The notes under the pieces: generated by a model
Told to the model about the DNA's origin: nothing
Seen by the model: only the letters and a program-made list of their open reading frames with translations
Databases searched by the model: none
In this document: positions 18,215-27,592 of the stretch, one piece after another
How the letters are laid out: each line of letters starts with the position of its first letter
Numbering within the stretch: the stretch's first letter is position 1
Position numbers and translations under genes: made by a program
Origin: Sphingobacterium tabacisoli
GTDB lineage: Bacteria > Bacteroidota > Bacteroidia > Sphingobacteriales > Sphingobacteriaceae
Reading direction: 5' to 3'
Length of the DNA stretch: 64,000 nt
NCBI RefSeq assembly: GCF_017908035.1
Contig: NZ_JAEQMU010000001.1
Coordinates: forward strand, 1 to 64,000

Positions 18215-19339
18215 TTAATGAGGCAATACGGTTACTTTTCGTCCTTGAATTTCAAACCTTATTTTGTTCGTGCGTTCCAATTGACTTAGAATTGAGACAA
18301 GATCATTTGATCTCGATACATATCCCCATAAACTTAATTCTTTGGGAACATCAGCTCGATAATCCACCTTTACATCATACCAGCGACTTAAGGTTTCCAT
18401 TACATCAACCAGGTTGCCGTCAAATTTGAAGAAACCATTCTTCCACGCAAGCACAGTTTCTAAATCTTCCTCGTGTATACTTAAACGCCCTGTTTTGCTA
18501 ACAGCCTGTTGACCTGGTGAAAGTATGGATGACTCGCCGTTGGAGAGTACTTTCACACGACCTTCAATGAGGGTCGTTTTGACCACAGCTTCTCCACTTT
18601 TATACGCTTCAATATTAAAATGAGTTCCAAGTACTTCTACTTTTTGTGAAGCAGTCTCTACCACAAATGGGATTTTTGATTTTGCGATCTCAAAGTATCC
18701 CTCTCCTTCAAGAGAAACCTTGCGGATACTACCGTGCCCTATAGTAGAAGAGAATGATATAGACGATGCAGAATTCAGCCAGATTTTAGATCCGTCAGGT
18801 AGTACCAATTGATAAGTCTCGCCTTTTGCCGTGGACAATGTATTTTTTGTATTAGCACTTTCGCGACTAGGTTTTTCGAAGCGATAGACTAAAGACCCCT
18901 CTGCCGATTTTGAGACAATAACCCCGGATTCTGTTGTAAGCTGACCGACATTGGCTTCACTTAAATCAATTCTAGTACCATCTGACAATGTGAGTGTGGC
19001 GCCTGCTTTTCCTGGATTTATGGGAGTTCCGCTATAGTTTTGTACAGAATAAATCTTAGATGATGTACGGTATAGGTACATTCCAGCAAAAGTCAGTGTA
19101 AGGATTAGAGCAGCCGCGTAAGGCAACCATTTAAATCTAGAAGTACCTGATCGCAGTGATTTACTTTCTAAAGCCTCCCATATTTCCGATTTAATGCGTG
19201 CATAGTCTTCTGTTCCATAGTCTTCAGATGCAACGATAGTCCGGTAGGCATACCAATCCTCGATGATACGGTTTTCCTTCTCAGAAGATTTTCCCGAGAG
19301 ATACTTTTTTAAAAGCTTCTTTCCTATTTTCCTTTTCAT
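18215..19339 (-). CDS. FecR-family anti-sigma factor (locus 2)
   Basis: This inner-membrane regulator would sequester the ECF sigma factor encoded upstream. I prefer the ATG at 19339 (374 residues, MKRKIGKKLLKKYLSG); an in-frame GTG at 19366 would add nine residues. One transmembrane helix is at about 71-90. The periplasmic FecR domain is at about 165-265 (GETYQLVLPDGSKIWLNSAS, GEGYFEI, TTLIEGRVKV), and a DUF4974-like end at about 305-372 (LSRWYDVKVDY). It lies between the sigma gene and susC, as in locus 1. Confidence 0.92.
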   Translation of the reverse strand: MKRKIGKKLLKKYLSGKSSEKENRIIEDWYAYRTIVASEDYGTEDYARIKSEIWEALESKSLRSGTSRFKWLPYAAALILTLTFAGMYLYRTSSKIYSVQNYSGTPINPGKAGATLTLSDGTRIDLSEANVGQLTTESGVIVSKSAEGSLVYRFEKPSRESANTKNTLSTAKGETYQLVLPDGSKIWLNSASSISFSSTIGHGSIRKVSLEGEGYFEIAKSKIPFVVETASQKVEVLGTHFNIEAYKSGEAVVKTTLIEGRVKVLSNGESSILSPGQQAVSKTGRLSIHEEDLETVLAWKNGFFKFDGNLVDVMETLSRWYDVKVDYRADVPKELSLWGYVSRSNDLVSILSQLERTNKIRFEIQGRKVTVLPH

Positions 19340-19470
19340 TGTATCTTTTGACTGGTTAGTATTCACCTAGATAGTTATAATACAAATGAGAAGAAGGTTG
19401 GGAGTAGATGAAAATTAAAAAAAAATGTTTTTTTCTTAACGATAACTTAATAGTATTGTTTTAGAGGTTG

Positions 19471-20064
19471 TTAATGCCCTCTCAAAAAAACTAAAAGTAA
19501 TAGTCCGTAAGAACTATACATAGAAAGTCGTTGCTTAAGTATTTTTAGCGCATTTTGTACCTGTTTTTTAACAGTAGTCTCACTGATGCCCAGCTTTTGA
19601 GCTATTTCGCGATGGGACAGATCTTCAATCCTGCTCAGTTGAAATACTTCTCGCATCTTAGTTGGAAGTTTATCTATCTCATTCGTAACCAGTCTTAAAA
19701 GTTCCTTTTCATCTAGTTTTTCGAGGGTTTCGTTGGCTACGATCTCACTGAATTTACCAATTTCCGATAGATAGTCACTTTTCGTTTTACCTTTTTGTAT
19801 AAGATTGAGGACACGACTTCGAGAAGCAATATATAAATAACCTGAAAGATTTTGATTCTCATCCAGATTATCCGATCTTTCCCAGATAAAAGTAAACAGA
19901 TCTTGGATCACGTCCTTGGAGGCATCTTCATCCCGTAATATCTGATTTACTTTATAGTACAGTACTATGGCATAGCGCTCATAAATTTCAGCAAATGCAA
20001 GTCTGTCCTCTTTTTTAAGAAGAATTACAAGTTGTTGATCTGAAAGTTGTTTGTAGCTATTCAT
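19471..20064 (-). CDS. ECF RNA polymerase sigma factor (locus 2)
   Basis: The 197-residue factor would activate this uptake operon. Region 2 lies at about 25-90 (DEDASKDVIQDLFTFIWERSDNL) and region 4 at about 130-185 (LPTKMREVFQLSRIEDLSHREIAQKLGISETTVKKQVQ), a complete helix-turn-helix. The short hydrophobic end SYGLLLLVFLRGH is a frequent trait of Bacteroidota ECF factors. The ATG at 20064 is the first good start. The gene is divergent from a second ECF sigma gene that starts 180 bp away, so the two loci share one upstream region. Confidence 0.93.
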   Translation of the reverse strand: MNSYKQLSDQQLVILLKKEDRLAFAEIYERYAIVLYYKVNQILRDEDASKDVIQDLFTFIWERSDNLDENQNLSGYLYIASRSRVLNLIQKGKTKSDYLSEIGKFSEIVANETLEKLDEKELLRLVTNEIDKLPTKMREVFQLSRIEDLSHREIAQKLGISETTVKKQVQNALKILKQRLSMYSSYGLLLLVFLRGH

Positions 20065-20173
20065 TAAGTTAAATATGTCAGCCGATAAAATTAGGAAAAA
20101 TTTATTGTCTAAATAGATGTACCGAGTCTGTAATCTATTTTATGTCTTGTAGCGTTTGAAAATCACATCTGTA

Positions 20174-20203
20174 TTGTCATTATAGACTGATATTATATCT
20201 TTG
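20174..20203 (+). promoter_or_regulatory. Putative promoter of locus 3 (TTG-N19-TATCTTTG)
   Basis: TTG at 20174-20176 and TATCTTTG at 20196-20203 are separated by 19 nt and match the Bacteroidota housekeeping consensus TTG-N17-23-TAnnTTTG. A second TATCTTTG follows at 20206-20213 without a matching TTG. The pair lies about 40 nt before the GTG start of the sigma gene at 20245. Confidence 0.65.
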
Positions 20204-20244
20204 TGTATCTTTGTTGGCATCATAACTTCTAAATCTTTCTGTCC

Positions 20245-20823
20245 GTGAGTAGAGAAAAGAGCATAAAGTCTGACCTGAACCTTTTAGCTGAGCTGCGTGA
20301 TGGTAGCCAGCAGGCTCTGTTAGAAATTTATGACCGTTATTACGATAAGCTTTTTTTTTATGCTTCAAAAGGTCTTTATGATAAATTCATTGTTGAAGAT
20401 TTATTGCAGGACACCTTTAGCTATATCTGGGAGAAACGGGCTAATCTTGTTCTTACCCATTCGCTGAGCACTTATTTGCACACTATTGTCAAATATAAAG
20501 TGTTTCAACAGATAAAGACGTCGCTCAATAGGGATGAAGGGCTAGCCCGTTTTGGTGAGCATTTGCAACAGACAAATGAGCTCACACCACACCAACTGTT
20601 AGAGAATAAGGAAGCTCTTAAATTTCTTTATTTCAAATTAGATGAATTGCCCGAAAAATGTAAAGAAGTATTCGTACTGAGCCGTATAGACAGACTATCG
20701 CACAAAGAAATAGCTGATAAACTTGGGATTAGCACAAAAACTGTAGAAAACCATATTACGAAGGCTGTCAAGATTCTAAATATTTCAGCTAGAGTTCTCT
20801 TCATACTTTTCTTCTCAGAATAG
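20245..20823 (+). CDS. ECF RNA polymerase sigma factor (locus 3)
   Basis: The 192-residue sigma factor probably drives the long plus-strand uptake operon that follows. The start appears to be GTG at 20245 (MSREKSIKSDLNLL), since no ATG occurs before the conserved region 2 (about 20-90, DKFIVEDLLQDTFSYIWEKR). Region 4 is at about 130-180 (LPEKCKEVFVLSRIDRLSHKEIADKLGISTKTVENHI). It is divergent from the locus 2 sigma gene and close to it in sequence pattern, which suggests duplication. The downstream fecR begins 134 nt later. Confidence 0.92.
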   Translation: MSREKSIKSDLNLLAELRDGSQQALLEIYDRYYDKLFFYASKGLYDKFIVEDLLQDTFSYIWEKRANLVLTHSLSTYLHTIVKYKVFQQIKTSLNRDEGLARFGEHLQQTNELTPHQLLENKEALKFLYFKLDELPEKCKEVFVLSRIDRLSHKEIADKLGISTKTVENHITKAVKILNISARVLFILFFSE

Positions 20824-20957
20824 TACTTGCATTTTGTACGAGTCTGTACTGTCTTTTCTTCGCATTATAACAAGAACAAATTTATTTTAAAATAAGTTCA
20901 GGTTGGAGTAGGGGATTTTCTACCCTATGTTATACTAATGTTAAAAAATCATAAACC

Positions 20958-21947
20958 GTGGATTCACAAAAGCTGATAGAACTCATTGAAAAATATGAGA
21001 TAGGAATTATTACTATAGAAGAACTATCTCTATTAGAAAACTATTATTCCTCTTTAAATGAAGGGAGTCATCTCCAAGTTGACTATCAACGCAAAGCAGA
21101 GATTCGTTTTGCCTTAAAAGAGTCGATTGAGATCCCTTCCGTCAAAAGTTATCCATATTGGAGATATGCAGCTGCCGCCTGTTTACTTGTTTTTCTGGGA
21201 TTAGGAGCTCTTTTATTCAAATTTGACTTTTCTTCCCCCAGATCCAACGATGTTGTCTCTTTATCCTCGGATATCACTGATTTGGTCAAGCAGCAGACGA
21301 TGAATAAGGAAAAGCGAATCGTTATATTGCCAGATGGCACCAAGGTAATTCTTAATGCTGGTAGTCAGCTTGTTTACGATAAAGAATATGGTCAGGTTAA
21401 TAGAACTGTCAAGTTGGTCGGTGAGGGATATTTCGACGTAAAGCATGATCCGCTTCATCCTTTTGTTATTGAGGGAGTCAGTTATAACATACGCGTGCTA
21501 GGAACTACCTTTAACCTCAAAAACTATGTTGGTGAGGTTTCAGAAACAAGTTTGATTAGTGGCTCCCTTGAGATTTTAGATAAGGAGACACATAAAAGAC
21601 AGGTTCTGTTAAAACCATTACAAAAATTTGTAATGGATAGAAATCAGCTCTTATCTGAAAGTAAGGTGAAAAATATGGTTCCTATCATGGAGACCAGTAA
21701 TACAATTATTGGAGAAGTAGCCTGGATGCAAAAACGTCTTGTATTCCAAAACGCCAAAGGCGAGACCATCTTAAAAGATCTTGAGCGTGCATTTGACGTT
21801 AAGTTTGATGTACGTTTGACAGAGATACTAGAATACCAGTTTACAGCAACTTTCGAAGACGACTCTTTAGATAATATTTTAGAATCCCTAAAATATGTAA
21901 AGACCTTTAAGACCAAAAAAGAAGGTAATAAAATAGTCATTTACTAA
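20958..21947 (+). CDS. FecR-family anti-sigma factor (locus 3)
   Basis: The 329-residue protein is shorter than the other two FecR proteins of this window. The start is GTG at 20958 (MDSQKLIELIEKYE), since no ATG precedes the conserved N-terminal helix. One transmembrane helix sits at about 68-88. The FecR domain is at about 115-215 (VILPDGTKVILNAGSQL, GEGYFDV, TSLISGSLEI), and a DUF4974-like end at about 255-327 (LERAFDVKFDV, FEDDSLDNILESLKYVK). It should pair with the sigma factor upstream and the STN-bearing SusC 53 nt downstream. Confidence 0.92.
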   Translation: MDSQKLIELIEKYEIGIITIEELSLLENYYSSLNEGSHLQVDYQRKAEIRFALKESIEIPSVKSYPYWRYAAAACLLVFLGLGALLFKFDFSSPRSNDVVSLSSDITDLVKQQTMNKEKRIVILPDGTKVILNAGSQLVYDKEYGQVNRTVKLVGEGYFDVKHDPLHPFVIEGVSYNIRVLGTTFNLKNYVGEVSETSLISGSLEILDKETHKRQVLLKPLQKFVMDRNQLLSESKVKNMVPIMETSNTIIGEVAWMQKRLVFQNAKGETILKDLERAFDVKFDVRLTEILEYQFTATFEDDSLDNILESLKYVKTFKTKKEGNKIVIY

Positions 21948-22000
21948 AAAGACACTTAAAACTAACTTATAAATATATACTTACCTTAATTATTGATTAC

Positions 22001-25000
22001 ATGCATAGAATATTTGCTAAAAAGGCATTGGTTCAATTTGCTTTGGCTTATTTTGTCTCAATAGGTATACCTAGGGATGTTTTGGCCTCAACCCTTCAAA
22101 GCCAGGCGGTGGGGCAGCGAGTTACAGTAGAACAGTTGCTGAAAAAGATTGAACAGGAAACAAGTTATCGTTTTGTTTATGATAAAAGTATCAGTGATCA
22201 TGTCGTTGTTTTTAGCGGTGACCTCAATAGACCCATCCAAGAAGTGTTAACTGAGACCCTAACCAGGGAGGGCCTCACGTTCCAGTCTTTCGGTAAGAAC
22301 CTGATATCTGTCAGTGCTAAAAGACAAAGTCAGCAAGGGCGGGTAGTCCATGGCTATGTTACAGACGAAGACAAGAAACCTTTGACAGGTGTCTCCGTTC
22401 AGCTCAAAGATGCAAAAGGGCCGGATAGCAATACAGTCACCGATACCCAAGGTTTTTTTACTTTAGTAATTGAAGGAGATAGCCCTGTACTTAGATTTAC
22501 CTATGTCGGATACGAAGACTATGAAGCGAAGATTGGAGATAGAAATAGTATAGCTGTTACTCTTATTTCCAAAGCGAAGGATATTGAGGAAGTTGTTGTG
22601 AATGGTATCTTCTCTCGCAAAAAGGAAAGTTTTACGGGGGCGACATCTTCATTCACCCAGGAAGAAATTCTGAAAGTTGGAAATCAGAATGTGATTAAGA
22701 GTCTCAGCAACTTGGACCCGTCCTTTCAATTAATGCCCAATTTTGCTGCAGGGTCAGATCCTAATCAATTGCCTGATATACAATTGAGAGGCCAGACTGG
22801 CCTTCCTGATTTGTCTGGAGAATACCGGACCAACCCAAATCTACCTCTATTTATTTTGGATGGTTTCGAGACCACTTTACAAAAAGTAGTAGACCTCGAT
22901 ATCTATCGAGTGAGCCGCATCACAGTGTTGAAGGATGCAGCTTCCAAAGCGATATATGGTTCGCGTGCTGCAAATGGTGTTGTCGTCATAGAGACACTCA
23001 AACCTAAGCAAGGAAAACTGAACATCTCTTACAATAATAACATTACATTAGAAGCTCCAGATTTAAGTAGTTATAATTTGGTCAATGCCAGAGAGAAATT
23101 GGAGGTAGAGCGCTTAGCTGGAGTTTATACTGCTACAGATCCAATACAGCAGTTACGTTTATCAAAAACCTACAATGAAAATCTTCGCGCTGTAGAGCGT
23201 GGTGTGGATACCGATTGGCTTGCCCAGCCTGTTCAGAATGGGGTCGGACAGCGTCACTCTATTCGATTAGACGGCGGAGATGACTATTTTCAGTACGGTG
23301 TAGATCTCCTGTATAACAAGGTAACCGGTGCTATGAAAGGTTCAGGGAGGACAGTAGGAGGAGGCGCTATCACATTAAGTTATCGCTACAAGAATTTTGG
23401 ATTTAATAATTTGCTTACTATCAATCAAAACAAATCCACGAATTCACCCTATGGAGAGTTTTCAAACTTTGCAAAGTTAAATCCTTATGTCACGCCTTTC
23501 GATAATCGAGGGCAATTGCAGAAAATTGCTAATTCTTATCCAGGAGAACTTGGCTCTTCAACAGAAAGCATACGGGTATATAATCCACTTTGGAATGGAC
23601 AGATCGGAACCAAAGATTTTACCCAGTATACGGATATCACCAACAACTTTAGTGTCGACTGGCGTGTGATGCAAGATTTACGTGTGAATGGTCGATTCAG
23701 TATAACCAAGCAGACCAACGAAAGTGACCGATTTTTGCCTGCAGATCATACAGACTTTGCTAATTATACAGAAGCAACACGAAAAGGAAGCTATGCAAAA
23801 GGAAATGGTAAACTGTTGGACCTTCTGGGCAATATCAATGTCAGTTATCTCAAACAGTTAGGGAGGCATTACATAACTGGGAATGCCGGTTGGGATCTCA
23901 GTAGTAATAGTAATACAAATCTAGGTTACATTGTTGAAGGATTCATGAATGAAAACCTCAACTTTCCTTCATTAGGATTACAATATCAAGAAGGGTCAAA
24001 ACTAACCGGTAGCGAGAGTCTTGTTCGGGATATGGGCGGGTTTGTTTCCGCCAACTATTCTTTTGATGATCGCTTTCTTGCCGACTTTTCCTATCGCCTT
24101 ACAGCCTCATCTCAGTTTGGAGCAAACGAGCGTGTAGGAAAATTTTGGTCTACAGGTTTAGGATGGAATCTCCATAAAGAAGCTTTTGTGAAGAAATTGG
24201 AATTGTTTGACGAGTTGAAATTGCGCGGATCATTGGGATACACGGGCTCCCAAAATTTTAACTCCTTTCTGAGTCTCACAACATTTAATTATTATCAAGA
24301 CAATTCCTATTTAGTTAATAATGGCGCTTTTGTAATCGCGTTGGCCAATCCAGATTTGCGGTGGCAGAGAAAGAAGGACCTAAATATAGGCCTGGACCTA
24401 AAGCTCTTCCAAGAACGTACGTCAATGACTGTGGATTATTATCAAAGCGATACCGATGGTCTTCTGTCTGATGTAAGTCTTCCTCCGTCTGCGGGATTTA
24501 ACTCTTATAAGGCCAATTTGGGGAAAGTAAAGAATACCGGACTTGAAGTAAGAGTAAATCAACGTATTTATCGTAACGTTCAGAATGGTAATTATTTAAA
24601 TATGTATGTCACTTTTGCCAATAACAAAAACACATTGGTTGAAATATCCAATGGGTTAGAAACATTCAATGAAAAGCAGGATGAAGGGATAAGCAATATA
24701 CCTGTCGTGCGCTATGTAGAAGGACAATCCCTAAATACTATTTGGGCTGTACAATCTTTAGGTATCGATCCCTCTACAGGTAGAGAGTTATATCTTACCA
24801 AAGATGGTGCACAGACATATGTTTGGTCAGCATCGGATCAGATTGCGGCCGGTAATAGTTTGCCGAAGTACTATGGCAATATAGGATTGGATTTACGTTT
24901 ACAGGGCTGGCAGTTTAATGTAGGTTTGGGGTATCGTTTTGGAGGCAAAATGTATAATCAGACCCTGGTTGATAAAGTGGAGAATGCCAATGTATTGCAG

Positions 25001-25315
25001 AATGTCGATCGACGTGTGTTATTGGATCGTTGGCGTTCTCCAGGTGATGTTACCTTTTTTAAAGATATTGCCAATACAGAGCAGACCCAGCCCACGACAA
25101 GGTTTGTCGAAAAGCTCAATGAGCTCACGATGACATCGATCGGTTTGTCTTATGAGCTTGATCGCTTACAGTCCGTGCGGGCTATTGGTTTAAGTCGTCT
25201 CCGCGTTGGATTAAACAGTAATAACGTGTTTGTGGCATCATCCATGCGTATAGAGCGCGGTACGGCATATCCTTTTGCACGTGCTTATTCATTCACCCTT
25301 CAGACCATGTTTTAG
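22001..25315 (+). CDS. SusC/RagA-family TonB-dependent transporter with STN domain (locus 3)
   Basis: The 1104-residue outer-membrane transporter has a signal peptide (about 1-30), an STN domain (about 38-106), a carboxypeptidase-regulatory-like domain (about 115-195), a plug (about 205-330, with LPLFILDGFETTLQKV and LKDAASKAIYGSRAANGVVVI) and a barrel ending YSFTLQTMF. The STN domain and the fecR/sigma pair upstream imply self-induction by the substrate. It is followed 11 nt later by its susD. Downstream partners (DUF4843, PKD-like and thioredoxin proteins) mark this as a variant SusCD class without any glycosidase. Confidence 0.94.
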   Translation: MHRIFAKKALVQFALAYFVSIGIPRDVLASTLQSQAVGQRVTVEQLLKKIEQETSYRFVYDKSISDHVVVFSGDLNRPIQEVLTETLTREGLTFQSFGKNLISVSAKRQSQQGRVVHGYVTDEDKKPLTGVSVQLKDAKGPDSNTVTDTQGFFTLVIEGDSPVLRFTYVGYEDYEAKIGDRNSIAVTLISKAKDIEEVVVNGIFSRKKESFTGATSSFTQEEILKVGNQNVIKSLSNLDPSFQLMPNFAAGSDPNQLPDIQLRGQTGLPDLSGEYRTNPNLPLFILDGFETTLQKVVDLDIYRVSRITVLKDAASKAIYGSRAANGVVVIETLKPKQGKLNISYNNNITLEAPDLSSYNLVNAREKLEVERLAGVYTATDPIQQLRLSKTYNENLRAVERGVDTDWLAQPVQNGVGQRHSIRLDGGDDYFQYGVDLLYNKVTGAMKGSGRTVGGGAITLSYRYKNFGFNNLLTINQNKSTNSPYGEFSNFAKLNPYVTPFDNRGQLQKIANSYPGELGSSTESIRVYNPLWNGQIGTKDFTQYTDITNNFSVDWRVMQDLRVNGRFSITKQTNESDRFLPADHTDFANYTEATRKGSYAKGNGKLLDLLGNINVSYLKQLGRHYITGNAGWDLSSNSNTNLGYIVEGFMNENLNFPSLGLQYQEGSKLTGSESLVRDMGGFVSANYSFDDRFLADFSYRLTASSQFGANERVGKFWSTGLGWNLHKEAFVKKLELFDELKLRGSLGYTGSQNFNSFLSLTTFNYYQDNSYLVNNGAFVIALANPDLRWQRKKDLNIGLDLKLFQERTSMTVDYYQSDTDGLLSDVSLPPSAGFNSYKANLGKVKNTGLEVRVNQRIYRNVQNGNYLNMYVTFANNKNTLVEISNGLETFNEKQDEGISNIPVVRYVEGQSLNTIWAVQSLGIDPSTGRELYLTKDGAQTYVWSASDQIAAGNSLPKYYGNIGLDLRLQGWQFNVGLGYRFGGKMYNQTLVDKVENANVLQNVDRRVLLDRWRSPGDVTFFKDIANTEQTQPTTRFVEKLNELTMTSIGLSYELDRLQSVRAIGLSRLRVGLNSNNVFVASSMRIERGTAYPFARAYSFTLQTMF

Positions 25316-25326
25316 TAAATAAAATT

Positions 25327-26778
25327 ATGAAAAAAATTAATACATATAGACGTCTTATTTTCCTAGTGTTTACTCCGTTTGTACTTTTTTCATGTACCAA
25401 ATGGATTGATGTAAAGCCTCAGACTCAAGTAGAAGAAGATGTTTTCTTTTCCAAAGAATCAGGATTTAAAGAATTGTTAGCAGGTGTATATATCAAAATG
25501 GGAGATCCAGCATTGTACGGGCGAGAGATCAATTTTGGGTTGGTCGATGTGCTTGGTCAGTATTATGATCTATCATTAGAGCCAGCATTGGACCAGACCT
25601 ACCAGCGAGCTGAAAAGGGAAATTATACCGATGTCGCTGTACGTACTTTGGTTGATAATATTTGGGGCAATAGCTACAATGCAATTACCAACCTTAATTT
25701 ACTGCTACAGAAGTTGGAAGAAGCCGATAAGAATATCTTCCAAGGAGACAATTACAATATCATTAAAGGTGAAGCATTGGGGTTACGTGCATTTATCCAT
25801 TTTGATATGTTACGTCTTTTTGCGCCTTCATTAGGGGTAGGTAGTGAGCAGAATAAGACTATTCCATACGTAACTATCTATAAAAACCAAGTAACACCAC
25901 GTGCAAGCTATTCTGATGTTATCTCTTTAATACTAGGTGATTTGGAGCAAGCCGGTGCATTACTGAAGGACGACCCTTTAGTGACAGGAAGATCGGTCAC
26001 GGTAGATGATGACAACGGTTATCTCACTAATAGGAAATTACGTTTTAACTACTATGCGGTCCAAGCACTAGAAGCCAGGGTACGTTTATGGAATGGAGAC
26101 AAAGCAGGCGCACTCCGCGCAGCAGAGCGGGTCATTCAAGTTGTCGATAAATTTCCCTGGGTTCAGAATAGTCAACTTACAGGCACAGCCAATAATATAG
26201 ATCGAACGTTTACTACCGAATACATTTTCGGATTGTTGCAGAATAAAAAGCTGGATAATATCGAAGGCTATATTACGGATCAAGCCCATAATGACCGGCC
26301 TCTAGCCATCACACAGGGTACTTTAAATGCCATTTATCCTCCAGCAGAGTCTGCAGCAGATATCCGTAGATCCTATTTGATTAGGTCAGTGCTGAACAAT
26401 ATCTATCTGGGTAAATTATATCAGACCACACAGACGAACCCCAGTTACGCCAATAGAATGCCGCTGATACGCATTCCTGAATTGTATTATATAGCTGCTG
26501 AATCGTTGATAGGTATAGACAATGCGCAGGCAGTTGCATATTTAGAAAAAGTAAGAATTGCGCGCGGTGTTAGCAGACGTCTAGCGTCAACACTCACGCC
26601 CGAACAGATTGCTTCTGAAATAGCAATGGAGTATCGTAAAGAAATGGCTTCGGAGGGGCAACTGTTCTTTTATAACAAACGGTTGAATAAAACCCTTGTT
26701 CCAGGATTTACAGGTAGTTATGATATAAATCATTATACACTTCCTCTTCCGCTCAATGAAGTTGAATATGGACGTTAG
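25327..26778 (+). CDS. SusD/RagB-family lipoprotein (locus 3)
   Basis: The 483-residue surface lipoprotein has a signal ending in V-L-F-S-C (Cys23). SusD-type features include GEALGLRAFIHFDMLRLFAP (about 160) and the C-terminal EYRKEMASEGQLFFYNKR. It binds the substrate of the preceding SusC. The gene begins 11 nt after susC and is followed by a 32-nt gap to the DUF4843 gene, so all belong to one transcript. Substrate unknown. Confidence 0.92.
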   Translation: MKKINTYRRLIFLVFTPFVLFSCTKWIDVKPQTQVEEDVFFSKESGFKELLAGVYIKMGDPALYGREINFGLVDVLGQYYDLSLEPALDQTYQRAEKGNYTDVAVRTLVDNIWGNSYNAITNLNLLLQKLEEADKNIFQGDNYNIIKGEALGLRAFIHFDMLRLFAPSLGVGSEQNKTIPYVTIYKNQVTPRASYSDVISLILGDLEQAGALLKDDPLVTGRSVTVDDDNGYLTNRKLRFNYYAVQALEARVRLWNGDKAGALRAAERVIQVVDKFPWVQNSQLTGTANNIDRTFTTEYIFGLLQNKKLDNIEGYITDQAHNDRPLAITQGTLNAIYPPAESAADIRRSYLIRSVLNNIYLGKLYQTTQTNPSYANRMPLIRIPELYYIAAESLIGIDNAQAVAYLEKVRIARGVSRRLASTLTPEQIASEIAMEYRKEMASEGQLFFYNKRLNKTLVPGFTGSYDINHYTLPLPLNEVEYGR

Positions 26779-26810
26779 TCCTATTATTGATATTTTAATA
26801 CTTCTTTATT

Positions 26811-27575
26811 ATGTATAGATGTAAATTAATAATTAGTTCATTTTTCCTATCACTATTCATCTTCTTTGGATGTAAAAAAAATGAACAGGATCCATTTTTC
26901 AATGGAGCTACAGCCTTAAGCATCAGTGGAGATGCTAAACAAGGTGCTGTGGGAGATTCTCTGATTTTTTCCTTTGGAGTTTTAAATTCGGATGTCACAG
27001 ACACCCTTATCAAGTTGCACGTGCGTGCTATTGGTGCGCCGGTAGATAAGGATAGACAATTTGTACTTTCTGTAAATCCGCAGCTTTCAGATGCACAATC
27101 GGACGAATACGAAATCGAAAAAAACTTCATTATACCGGCAAATTCCCTTTCGGCCATCGTCCCTATTAGGATTAAACGTAGTGCGCGTACTGAATCCGCC
27201 AGCGCAACCCTGGTCATGGATGTGAGTGTTAATGAAAATTTCATCCCAGGACCGAAATTAGAGATTGTAGGTCAGCCCACCTCTGGTCCACGTTTTACCT
27301 TACGTTGGACATCACAACTCACCAAGCCAGCAGCTTGGGACGACTTTCCTTACGCTGCGTTGTATTTCTGTCTAGGAGAGTATAGTAAAACCAAGCATCA
27401 GATTATTATAGATGCCACGGGTATCACGACATATGATGATGTTATGGCTGTTTCAGATCGATGGTATTATATCTACAATAAATGTTTGGAATGGTTGAAT
27501 ACCTATAACCAAGCGCACCCAGATGCCCCATTACGTGATGAAAATGGAGACATCGTCGAATTCCCGATTTTTTAA
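26811..27575 (+). CDS. DUF4843-domain lipoprotein
   Basis: The 254-residue protein has a lipoprotein signal with lipobox I-F-F-G-C (Cys21), then a beta-rich domain typical of the DUF4843 family (about 30-175, GDSLIFSFGVLNSDVTDTLIKL and later KNFIIPANSLSAIVPIRI). The C-terminal part (about 185-254) is aromatic-rich, with SDRWYYIYNKCLEWLNTYN. DUF4843 lipoproteins accompany SusC/SusD and PKD-like lipoproteins in Bacteroidota and probably join the surface uptake complex; their biochemical role is not known to me. Confidence 0.82.
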   Translation: MYRCKLIISSFFLSLFIFFGCKKNEQDPFFNGATALSISGDAKQGAVGDSLIFSFGVLNSDVTDTLIKLHVRAIGAPVDKDRQFVLSVNPQLSDAQSDEYEIEKNFIIPANSLSAIVPIRIKRSARTESASATLVMDVSVNENFIPGPKLEIVGQPTSGPRFTLRWTSQLTKPAAWDDFPYAALYFCLGEYSKTKHQIIIDATGITTYDDVMAVSDRWYYIYNKCLEWLNTYNQAHPDAPLRDENGDIVEFPIF

Positions 27576-27592
27576 TTGATAACCGACGAATT

